Notes under the pieces: generated by a model
What the model was told of the DNA's origin: nothing
The model's database searches: none
What the model saw: only the letters and a program-made list of their open reading frames with translations
From: Sulfitobacter sp. S223
GTDB taxonomy: Bacteria > Pseudomonadota > Alphaproteobacteria > Rhodobacterales > Rhodobacteraceae
Reading direction: 5' to 3'
Assembly: GCF_025143825.1 (NCBI RefSeq)
Contig: NZ_CP083560.1
Location: 682,001-746,000, forward strand
DNA: 64,000 nt
Position numbers and translations under genes: made by a program
In this document: in pieces, positions 57,218 to 64,000 of the stretch
Layout: each line of letters opens with the position of its first letter
Numbering within the stretch: position 1 is the first letter of the stretch

Positions 57218-58129
57218 GTGAGCTATCTACTTGAGCCGGCCATCGGCATTTGCCGGTTTTCGTTTTGCGGCAAAGGCGACTGGCGGCTTTCGCGCGCGGC
57301 CAAGACGCCCGAGCAGATTAAGAAGATGCGCAACGAAAACGCGATGAGCCTTTATACCCCAGCGCGTATGGCGTTGCGGTTTTACCTGTTCGAGAACTTT
57401 CTGCTGCCGTCGCTCCGGGGGCAGTCTGACAGTAACTTTGTCTGTTTAATCCTAACCTCCGATATCATGCCGCAGGTTTATCTGGACCGGCTCCGCGCAA
57501 TTTGTGCCCAAGACGCCCATCTTGAGCTTTTGGTCTCTTCCGAGGTGACGGTCCATGAGGCGATTTGGCCAAGGCTGTCAGAACTGAATGCCCAAGCGGG
57601 TCATCCGCTGGTGCAGTTTCGCATTGACGACGATGATTGTTTGTCACGCGATTATGTGCAGGAATTGCGGATGTTTATGACCCGCCTCGGTGACAGGCTG
57701 CCAATCAGCTATTCACGCTCAAACGGGCTGGTCATTACCAATTATGCAGATGACGCCGACATGGTGATCTATAAGGCCAATCTGCCCTTCAACAGCATGG
57801 GCACGGCCATTCGCGTGCACGGCGAGCGAACGATTTTTTCCTTTGGCCATAACGCGCTTCACAAACGCTTTCCTGCGATCGTGGATAATTCCGGCATGGG
57901 CTATATCTCGATCAAGATCGACGGCCACGACTCTGAGCCGATCAGCATGGCGATGCCCCACATCCGCAATAGCCATGTTCCTGCAAGCAGTGAAGAAACA
58001 GAGGTAATCTTGTCTAAATGGTTTCCGTTCCTGAGTGACGGTACGCGCGCGCGATATGATGTTCTGGTCGAACAGATAAATCATGCAGCGCATCTGTCAG
58101 GTAGCGGCCAAGCAATTGCCGCTTCCTGA
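57218..58129 (+). CDS. Putative rhamnosyl transferase-family glycosyltransferase
   Basis: 303 residues from GTG 57218, with AGAGGAGA upstream (57200-57207). FCLILTS-like (NFVCLILTSDIMPQVYLDRL) and the acidic metal/nucleotide motif FRIDDDDCLSRDYVQELR are those of the 'putative rhamnosyl transferase' family (PF11316, from memory); sugar specificity is not proven. The C-terminal ISMAMPHIRNSHVPASSEET is typical of the family. It precedes a second glycosyltransferase by 5 bp, so the two probably modify one surface glycan. Confidence 0.82.
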   Translation: MSYLLEPAIGICRFSFCGKGDWRLSRAAKTPEQIKKMRNENAMSLYTPARMALRFYLFENFLLPSLRGQSDSNFVCLILTSDIMPQVYLDRLRAICAQDAHLELLVSSEVTVHEAIWPRLSELNAQAGHPLVQFRIDDDDCLSRDYVQELRMFMTRLGDRLPISYSRSNGLVITNYADDADMVIYKANLPFNSMGTAIRVHGERTIFSFGHNALHKRFPAIVDNSGMGYISIKIDGHDSEPISMAMPHIRNSHVPASSEETEVILSKWFPFLSDGTRARYDVLVEQINHAAHLSGSGQAIAAS

Positions 58130-58134
58130 TCGGT

Positions 58135-59571
58135 ATGACGCAGGTCATTAGCATATTTGAACGTATCGGCCTTGGTGGTGGTGGCAAGGTAAAGGCGGTC
58201 TACCATCGCCTCAACGCCTTGGCCGAAATGGAGGAGTTTGACCCCGTTCTGTTGGACCTCGACCATAGTCCACGACAAAAGCTCAACTTCGCCGAGCTGC
58301 AATCGAATGGTACGCTGGTACCCCGCGTGCGTCTGTTGACCTTGCCGCAGGCTTGCTACGACGCAGCTCTGGCCGCGGGCACTGCTCCCTTTTCGGACTT
58401 TCCTGAACCAGATGAGATTGAGGTGAAGCCAAGCAAAACAGTTTACTATCGTGACGGTGTCGCTGTGATGGTGGATAAATCCAAACAAACGGCGATTGGC
58501 AGTGTTACGAAACGTACCGTTGAACATCCTTTGGGTGCCATGCTTTACACATTGATTGATGGTGCCGTTCACCAAATGGTGCAGCGTAAGTTGGACGGGA
58601 CAGTTGAGACGACGGATTTTGTGAACGCTATTCCTATACGCTGGCTCAAAACCAGAGATCGCAAATTCGAGATCGGGAAAAACCTGATTACAGGCCAATT
58701 TTGTCGTACGTCGCGCGTATTCGTGCGTAACCTGTTTGAAATGGCTGACTTTCAGGACGCAGTGATGTTTTTCGATGGTGTGACGTCCGCGTATCTATCG
58801 CCTGCAACGCAAGCAAAGCGTGCGTTATTCCTGCATGCCGATCACCGGGGGCCCGAAGGCGGTATCGTGCCACGGTCGAAATTCCTGATCGAGAACTTTC
58901 AGGGAGAAGCAATCGTTACGTCGACCAACGTACATAAGGCGCAGATCGAGGAGGATGTTATCCCATCAGCGGATGTGCATGTCGTGCCGCATGTTTGCGA
59001 AACGGACCGTGCGGACGGCGGTGCGCGTGAACATCTCGTGACGGTGTCGCGGTTGGAGCTGGTGGGCAAGCCGATTGATGAATGCATTTCGGCATTCTGC
59101 CAGATCAAAGATGAGTTCCCGCAGGTTGATTATCTTATCTACGGTCTTGGTGCTGGGCAGCAGAAGCTTGAAGCACAGATCACGGCATTGGGCTGTGGCG
59201 ACAGGGTTAAGTTGGCAGGTTATACTGATAACCCCCTAGACGTGTTTCAGAATGCGATTGCTTCGGTGTATCCGACCACGACCGAAGGTTTTGGCCTTTC
59301 TATCCTTGAGGCGCTGTCCAAAGGTTGTCCGGTGCTGACCTATGACGTGAATTATGGTCCGCGGGAAATGGTCAAACCGGGCGTTAACGGAGAGCTTGTC
59401 GCGCGAGGTGACATACCGCAGATTGCGGATGCCATGCGCAGGATCTTGCGGCAACCCGCGCAGTACCAGCAGGGCACAACCGTTGGGCTTGAGCGCTATT
59501 CGCGGCAGGCTTATCTGGATAACTACCGCACTCTTGTGACGGGTTTGGCGCAAAAGCGCCGCACTGACTGA
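58135..59571 (+). CDS. Glycosyltransferase (GT4/GT-B fold, GtfA/TagE-like)
   Basis: 478 residues. The GT-B C-terminal domain has VSRLELVGKPIDECISAFCQ, YLIYGLGAGQQKLEAQITAL and the E-x7-E motif (TTEGFGLSILEALSKGCPVL). The first half, with YYRDGVAVMVDKSKQT and SVTKRTVEH, resembles the beta-rich insert of the GtfA/TagE/TarM group. The donor and acceptor are unknown. It follows the rhamnosyl transferase by 5 bp and ends before rpsD. Confidence 0.88.
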   Translation: MTQVISIFERIGLGGGGKVKAVYHRLNALAEMEEFDPVLLDLDHSPRQKLNFAELQSNGTLVPRVRLLTLPQACYDAALAAGTAPFSDFPEPDEIEVKPSKTVYYRDGVAVMVDKSKQTAIGSVTKRTVEHPLGAMLYTLIDGAVHQMVQRKLDGTVETTDFVNAIPIRWLKTRDRKFEIGKNLITGQFCRTSRVFVRNLFEMADFQDAVMFFDGVTSAYLSPATQAKRALFLHADHRGPEGGIVPRSKFLIENFQGEAIVTSTNVHKAQIEEDVIPSADVHVVPHVCETDRADGGAREHLVTVSRLELVGKPIDECISAFCQIKDEFPQVDYLIYGLGAGQQKLEAQITALGCGDRVKLAGYTDNPLDVFQNAIASVYPTTTEGFGLSILEALSKGCPVLTYDVNYGPREMVKPGVNGELVARGDIPQIADAMRRILRQPAQYQQGTTVGLERYSRQAYLDNYRTLVTGLAQKRRTD

Positions 59572-59603
59572 GTTAAAGAAGACGCGTTGCTTCCGGTTGC
59601 GCA

Positions 59604-59631
59604 TTGACTCCCCTTCGTTCCTCCGTATAAG
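59604..59631 (+). promoter_or_regulatory. Sigma-70-type promoter of rpsD
   Basis: TTGACT (59604-59609), 16-bp spacer, TATAAG (59626-59631). The start near 59638 gives an about 100-base leader before the rpsD GTG. Strong ribosomal-protein promoters of Rhodobacterales look like this. S4 is a known autoregulator in other bacteria, so the leader may fold. Confidence 0.75.
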
Positions 59632-59739
59632 CGCGACTTCGTTGGTGTTGGTGGATCCTGCAAAGGAAACCCTGTCGGAGTGCAAACTCAAAGGACAACG
59701 CCCTTTACCGCCCATTCGGGCCTTATAAGGAGAACAGCC

Positions 59740-60360
59740 GTGACTAAACGCACCGCTGCCAAGCACAAAATTGACCGCCGTATGGGCGAAAACATCTGGG
59801 GCCGTCCAAAGTCACCAGTAAACCGTCGTGAATATGGCCCCGGCCAGCATGGTCAGCGCCGTAAGGGCAAGATTTCCGATTTCGGTATCCAGCTGCGCGC
59901 CAAGCAGAAGCTTAAAGGCTACTACGGCGACCTGACCGAAAAGCAGTTCCGTCGCATCTATGGCGAAGCCGAGCGTGTAAAAGGCGATACAGGTGAAAAC
60001 CTGATCGGTCTGCTGGAGCGTCGCCTTGACGCGGTTATCTACCGCGCCAAGTTCGTTGCAACAGTCTTTGCTGCACGCCAGTTTGTGAACCACCGCCACG
60101 TGCGCGTGAACGGCAAGCTCGTGAACATCCCTTCCTACCGTGTAAAAGAGGGCGACGTGATCGAAGTGCGTGACCGTTCCAAGCAGATGGTTGCACTGAT
60201 CGAAGCCACACAGCTGGCCGAGCGCGATGTGCCAGACTACATCGATGCGGATCACTCCAAAATGACAGCGACATTCGTGCGCACACCTACGCTGGGCGAT
60301 GTTCCTTACCCTGTCGTAATGGAACCAAACCTCGTCGTGGAATTCTACGCGAAGAACTAA
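59740..60360 (+). CDS. rpsD: 30S ribosomal protein S4
   Basis: 206 residues from GTG 59740 (AAGGAGA at 59728-59734). [20 protein letters not shown], the S4 RNA-binding domain with [20 protein letters not shown] and [20 protein letters not shown], and the end [10 protein letters not shown] match alphaproteobacterial S4. It organises the 5' domain of 16S rRNA. It is monocistronic: its own promoter precedes it and a terminator follows. Confidence 0.98.
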   Translation: MTKRTAAKHKIDRRMGENIWGRPKSPVNRREYGPGQHGQRRKGKISDFGIQLRAKQKLKGYYGDLTEKQFRRIYGEAERVKGDTGENLIGLLERRLDAVIYRAKFVATVFAARQFVNHRHVRVNGKLVNIPSYRVKEGDVIEVRDRSKQMVALIEATQLAERDVPDYIDADHSKMTATFVRTPTLGDVPYPVVMEPNLVVEFYAKN

Positions 60361-60388
60361 TCTTCGCCACCACAGGTTACGAAATTTT

Positions 60389-60426
60389 AAGCGCCCTGCC
60401 GGATTTCCGGCGGGGCGCTTTCTTTT
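60389..60426 (+). terminator. rpsD Rho-independent terminator
   Basis: AAGCGCCCTGCCGG (60389-60402) and CCGGCGGGGCGCTT (60407-60420), a 14-bp stem with one T-G pair and a 4-base loop, followed by TCTTTT. It lies 28 bases after the rpsD stop. Confidence 0.9.
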
Positions 60427-60530
60427 GCTGGTGGTCATGATGGAGCGGCAGAATCGCGCGGGTGCAAATCGCGTCTGGTTGCCGGAGGGCTGAACGGTTA
60501 AAAGGGCCGCAACAATTAAAGAGTCCTGTT

Positions 60531-61613
60531 ATGACACAAATGATCACGCCCCAACCCGGCATCATGGATATCTCTCTCTATCAGGGGGGGGCATCGCATG
60601 TGGCGGGGCAGGATAACGCGCTCAAGCTCAGCTCGAACGAAAACCCTTTTGGTCCGTCTCCTGCCGCGCTGAAGGCATACGAACGTGCAGGGCGCGAGCT
60701 GCACCGTTATCCAAGCTCTGACCATGCCGAGCTGCGTGCGGCCATCGGAGAGGTCTATGCGATAGATCCTGCGCGGATCATTTGCGGTGCCGGATCGGAC
60801 GAGATCATTACGTTTCTGTGTCAGGCTTATGCAGGGCCGGACACCGAAGTTATTCACACAGAACATGGTTTCGCCATGTACCGGATTTCGGCGCTGGCCG
60901 CAGGTGCGACACCTGTTGAGGTGAAGGAGCATGAGCGGGTCACGGACGTCGATGCGATTTTGGCGGCCTGCACAGAAAAAACGCGACTGGTCTTTCTTGC
61001 CAACCCCAACAACCCGACAGGCACGATGATCGGGCAGGGCGATATTATGCGCTTGGCCGACAACCTGCCTGCGCAAGCGCTGTTGGTGCTGGACGGTGCG
61101 TATGCCGAATATGTTGAAGGCTACGATGGCGGCGCCGCACTGGTTGATGCGCGGCAGAATGTGGTGATGACGCGGACTTTCTCCAAGATCTACGGGTTGG
61201 GTGGTTTGCGCGTTGGCTGGGGATATGGTCCCGCTCACGTTATTGACGTGCTAAGCCGTGTACGTGGTCCTTTCAACGTCAGCAACTCGGCCCTCGCGGC
61301 GGCTGAGGCGGCTGTACGTGATGTGGCCTATGTGGATCACTGCCGCGCTGAAAATGCGCGTTGGCGTGTCTGGATGGCGGATGCCTTGGCCGAGATCGGC
61401 GTGCCGTCCGACGTGTCGATGGCGAATTTCATCCTTGCGCGGTTTGCCTCACAAAGCGAAGCCGAAGCGTGCGACCTGCATTTGCAATCTCAGGGGCTTA
61501 TTGTGCGCCGTGTTGGGGGGTATAACCTGCCTGCCTGTCTACGCATCACGGTAGGTGATGAAAGTGGATGCCGCCGCGTGGTCCATGCTGTGCGTCAATT
61601 CAAGGAAGCCTGA
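60531..61613 (+). CDS. hisC: Histidinol-phosphate aminotransferase
   Basis: 360 residues from ATG 60531. [66 protein letters not shown] and the PLP Lys in [20 protein letters not shown] are HisC motifs. It transaminates imidazole acetol phosphate in histidine synthesis. Being followed by tyrC after 3 bp, it may also transaminate prephenate or hydroxyphenylpyruvate. Upstream in-frame starts lie in the rpsD-hisC gap and are not used. Confidence 0.94.
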   Translation: MTQMITPQPGIMDISLYQGGASHVAGQDNALKLSSNENPFGPSPAALKAYERAGRELHRYPSSDHAELRAAIGEVYAIDPARIICGAGSDEIITFLCQAYAGPDTEVIHTEHGFAMYRISALAAGATPVEVKEHERVTDVDAILAACTEKTRLVFLANPNNPTGTMIGQGDIMRLADNLPAQALLVLDGAYAEYVEGYDGGAALVDARQNVVMTRTFSKIYGLGGLRVGWGYGPAHVIDVLSRVRGPFNVSNSALAAAEAAVRDVAYVDHCRAENARWRVWMADALAEIGVPSDVSMANFILARFASQSEAEACDLHLQSQGLIVRRVGGYNLPACLRITVGDESGCRRVVHAVRQFKEA

Positions 61614-61616
61614 CCA

Positions 61617-62540
61617 ATGCCACAAATGTATGACCGCGTGGCCTTGGTTGGCCTTGGGCTAATTGCGTCGTCCATGTTCTGGGCAATGAAACGGGCTGGA
61701 TTGGCGAAAGAAGTCACCGGCTTTGCCCGCTCTGCCGAGACACGTGAAGTTGCGCGTGAAATCGGGCTGTGTGATGTGGTCTACGACGATATCCATGACG
61801 CGGTGCGCGACGCCGATCTGGTTGTGCTTTGCGTGCCAGTGGGTGTCATGGGCAAGGTTATGGAGCAGATCGCAGGTAGCCTTAAACCCGGTGCAACCGT
61901 CACTGACGTGGGTTCGGTTAAAGGGGACGTGATTAATAACGTGATGCCCCATCTGCCTGACGGCGTGCATTTTATTGCAGGTCACCCGTTGGCAGGGACC
62001 GAACATTCCGGTCCGCGTTCAGGTTTTGCAGAGCTGTTTGATAACCGTTGGTGCCTATTGGTCCCGCCCGAAGGCAGTGACCCAGAGGCCATCGCACGCT
62101 TGCGCAGCTTTTGGGAAGGGCTGGGCGCCAACGTCGAGGAAATGGACGCCGATCATCATGATCTGGTTCTGGCTGTCACGTCCCATGCGCCACACCTGAT
62201 CGCTTACACGATGGTTGGCGTAGCAGATGATCTGCGCCGTGTGACCGATGGCGAAGTGATCAAATATTCAGCGGCTGGTTTCCGGGATTTCACCCGTATT
62301 GCCGCTTCGGATCCCACCATGTGGCGCGATGTGTTCTTAACCAATAAAGAGGCTACGCTTGAAATTCTGGGCCGGTTCACTGAAGAGCTTTTTGCGCTCC
62401 AGCGTGCGATCCGGCAGGGCGATGGTGATCACCTGTTCGACTATTTCACCCGCACACGCGCCATCCGGCGCGGGATCATCGAAGCTGGCCAAGACACGGA
62501 CGCGCCCGATTTTGGTCGAAGCCCCGGCCGCAAAACATGA
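61617..62540 (+). CDS. tyrC: Prephenate/arogenate dehydrogenase
   Basis: 307 residues. VALVGLGLIASSMFWAMKRA (NAD motif, G-x-G-x2-A in place of the last Gly), VVLCVPVGVMGKVMEQIAGS, DVGSVKGDVI, the substrate loop AGHPLAGTEHSGPRSGFAEL with its catalytic His, and TSHAPHLIAYTMV match the TyrA/TyrC family. It oxidises prephenate or arogenate to a tyrosine precursor. Located between hisC and the extensin-like gene (ATGA overlap at 62537-62540). Confidence 0.95.
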   Translation: MPQMYDRVALVGLGLIASSMFWAMKRAGLAKEVTGFARSAETREVAREIGLCDVVYDDIHDAVRDADLVVLCVPVGVMGKVMEQIAGSLKPGATVTDVGSVKGDVINNVMPHLPDGVHFIAGHPLAGTEHSGPRSGFAELFDNRWCLLVPPEGSDPEAIARLRSFWEGLGANVEEMDADHHDLVLAVTSHAPHLIAYTMVGVADDLRRVTDGEVIKYSAAGFRDFTRIAASDPTMWRDVFLTNKEATLEILGRFTEELFALQRAIRQGDGDHLFDYFTRTRAIRRGIIEAGQDTDAPDFGRSPGRKT

Positions 62541-63298
62541 ACAGGCTTGCGGTCTTGCTGTGTGTGATGGCGACGGTGTCTTGTGCGGGGCCGGATAGTT
62601 CGGCACGGCCCGAAGCGCGCCCGCAAAGTGCCGCAAGCAACTTCTCCGCTGATGACACGATTGACCGCTCAGCCCAAGAGAATAAGCAGGGCGGCTTTTT
62701 TAAATCCTTGCGCCCTGTGTTCCGCTCACCCAAGGCAGCGCAAGAACTGCGGCGCAAGCAAAAGGCGCTGGCTGCAGGGGCGGTCTGTGGCGATCCGGCC
62801 ATTCAAGGCGCGGCAGTCGGGCGCGTGCCTGGCCGAGTTTCAGGCTGTGGTTTGGACGACGCAGTAAGCGTTTCGTCAATATCTGGTGTGCGGTTGAGCA
62901 TGAAATCCACGATGGACTGCGGCACAGCTCGCGCGCTAAAGACATGGGTAGATGGCAGCGCCATACCTGCGCTTTCAGGCAAAGGCGGCGGTCTGCGTGA
63001 AATCACAGTCGCTGCGCACTATGCCTGCCGTCGACGCAACAACTCTAAAACCGGTAAGATATCCGAACATGGCAAGGGCCGCGCGATCGACATATCGGGT
63101 TTCCGTTTGGCCAACGGAAGCGAGATTACAGTGTTGCGCAACTGGACCTCGGGTAGTAGCGGCAAAGCGCTCCGTCGCATGCACGCCGAAGCGTGCGGAC
63201 CATTCGGCACGGTGCTTGGGCCAAAGGCAAACCGGTTTCACCTTGATCACTTCCACTTTGACACGGCGCGCTACCGGTCGGGAAGTTACTGCCGTTAA
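62537..63298 (+). CDS. Extensin-like C-terminal domain lipoprotein
   Basis: 253 residues. A lipobox-like end of the signal (MATVSCAG) suggests membrane anchoring. A disordered linker (about 25-75) leads to the extensin-like domain (about 85-253) with MDCGTARALKTWVDGSAIPA, HYACRRRNN, SEHGKGRAIDISGFRLANGS and LDHFHFDTARYR. The His/Asp pattern is that of the M15-like peptidoglycan peptidase fold, which binds zinc. Six Cys in the domain may form disulfides. It probably trims the cell wall. It overlaps tyrC by ATGA and converges with the DUF2125 gene (4 bp). Confidence 0.9.
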   Translation: MNRLAVLLCVMATVSCAGPDSSARPEARPQSAASNFSADDTIDRSAQENKQGGFFKSLRPVFRSPKAAQELRRKQKALAAGAVCGDPAIQGAAVGRVPGRVSGCGLDDAVSVSSISGVRLSMKSTMDCGTARALKTWVDGSAIPALSGKGGGLREITVAAHYACRRRNNSKTGKISEHGKGRAIDISGFRLANGSEITVLRNWTSGSSGKALRRMHAEACGPFGTVLGPKANRFHLDHFHFDTARYRSGSYCR

Positions 63299-64000
63299 CG
63301 AAGTATGAGGCGGGGTGCTGTGCCCAACGAGATGAACCCCATACGCATCCGGCCTTGATCAATCGTAATTTCCATATCCAGACTGTCACGGCTGCCCGAA
63401 AGACCCGACAGTAGCGTCAGACCGCTTTCGATCTGTGGCCGGATTCGCGCGGATAGCGCACCGCTTGTGCTGGCAAGATCAAGCATCTGGCGCCAATTCT
63501 TCGCTTTTAATTTAAGAGTGCCAGAGGCAATGCCACCTGCGGCTACTTGTAAGTCTGCGGTGAGAGATACGTTCAGATCAGCCCAGATGATATCAACTTG
63601 ATCGACCTTGATTGCAGTTGGTTGTGGCCTGCTATCTTCCAGTGCGCTGCGATCCCACGGGCGATCAAAACTGACAGTCATATTGGCAACAAGTGTATCA
63701 AATCGCTCTGGCCAGCTATCTGGCAGGCGCAGGGCGTCACGCATCAACATGCCCGGCGTAAAACCGACGGCATCAAGATCAATGTCATACGTCTGAATAT
63801 CTGCTGTTTGCTGAACGTCGGCGCGCAATGTGTCAATGCGCAGCATATCAGCGGAATCGAGTGTAATTGCGACTGCGCTGCTCGACCCGTGTAGGGAATC
63901 AAGCTGCAAGGCAGGGCCCGGCTGCAACCGAAGTGCGGCAACAGTCCCTTGTGAGTCGAAAGTCAGCTCAGCCTGCGGAGTTGATAAGGTTGCAGGCACA
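63295..64000 (-). CDS. DUF2125 protein, C-terminal part (continues beyond the window)
   Basis: The last about 235 codons of a minus-strand gene whose start lies beyond the window end. The visible part is beta-rich with regular strands (AELTFDSQGTVAALRLQPGP; LDSADMLRIDTLRADVQQTA; NMTVSFDRPWDRSALEDSRP) and the end GRMRMGFISLGTAPRLILR. This is the pattern of DUF2125, envelope proteins of alphaproteobacteria with an N-terminal membrane anchor that is not seen here. It converges with the extensin-like gene. Confidence 0.82.
   Translation of the reverse strand, partial: VPATLSTPQAELTFDSQGTVAALRLQPGPALQLDSLHGSSSAVAITLDSADMLRIDTLRADVQQTADIQTYDIDLDAVGFTPGMLMRDALRLPDSWPERFDTLVANMTVSFDRPWDRSALEDSRPQPTAIKVDQVDIIWADLNVSLTADLQVAAGGIASGTLKLKAKNWRQMLDLASTSGALSARIRPQIESGLTLLSGLSGSRDSLDMEITIDQGRMRMGFISLGTAPRLILR

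Noticed and set aside
1..64000. CRISPR arrays, insertion sequences, prophage and attachment sites
   Set aside because: No regularly spaced repeats, transposase motifs, terminal inverted repeats or integrase genes were found.

Overview
The window looks like a chromosomal segment of a marine alphaproteobacterium of the order Rhodobacterales, most likely the Roseobacter group. The reasons are the GC-rich coding DNA, the family set (44-residue aa3-oxidase subunit IV, DUF805, DUF2125, DUF3108, YqgE, ETF-ubiquinone oxidoreductase, plant-type glutamate-cysteine ligase, PhaA/PhaB), an FNR-type box and dense operons joined by ATGA/GTGA overlaps. No insertion sequence, prophage, CRISPR array, rRNA or convincing tRNA was found. 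Identifications rest on motif reading, not on database searches.

Layout. 1-6.3 kb: end of an oxidoreductase, DMT exporter, CoxG-like protein, ABC-2 transporter pair, S49 peptidase, Ca2+/cation antiporter and an SDR. 6.25-6.54 kb: a strikingly AT-rich island with a perfect DnaA box. 6.5-10.4 kb: uvrC-pgsA-moaD-moaE, then a universal stress protein behind a textbook FNR site. 10.4-18 kb: OmpA/BON envelope protein, ubiA/rsmE divergent pair, GNAT, glutamate-cysteine ligase, DUF805. 18.2-23.7 kb (minus): a compact operon with pyrB, five small membrane or micro-proteins, a catalytically dead dihydroorotase homologue, plsY, and two envelope-type proteins. 23.8-30.9 kb: Fe-S-ligand-poor uracil-DNA glycosylase, LysE exporter, moaB, RND efflux pair. 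31-38.6 kb: DsbD-alpha-like protein, YqgE, TsaC, acyl-CoA dehydrogenase plus MBL hydrolase, DUF6173, aa3 subunit IV, a lipoprotein, AzlCD. 38.6-42.9 kb: molybdenum cofactor operon fdhD-(small ORF)-mobA-mobB-moeA, with moeA fused to an extra N-terminal domain. 43-51.9 kb: greA, ETF-QO, a TPR protein, ispE, ispB, DUF2007, a tRNA methyltransferase, YdcH. 51.9-53.3 kb: a LysR regulator flanked by two micro-genes, with a perfect 15-bp-arm palindrome. 53.3-56.3 kb: phaB, phaA and a degenerate EAL protein. 56.4-64 kb: tag, two glycosyltransferases, rpsD, hisC-tyrC-extensin, and a partial DUF2125 gene.

Themes. Molybdenum cofactor synthesis is spread over three loci (moaDE, moaB, mobAB-moeA with fdhD). 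Isoprenoid/quinone supply (ispE, ispB, ubiA) feeds respiration (ETF-QO, aa3 subunit IV). Several genes lie below the usual calling length (34, 38, 41, 44, 51, 54, 55 residues). Many of these are supported by start/stop overlaps with real neighbours. The two places most worth following up are the pyrB-pyrC' operon with its embedded membrane cassette, and the LysR/palindrome/micro-protein module.
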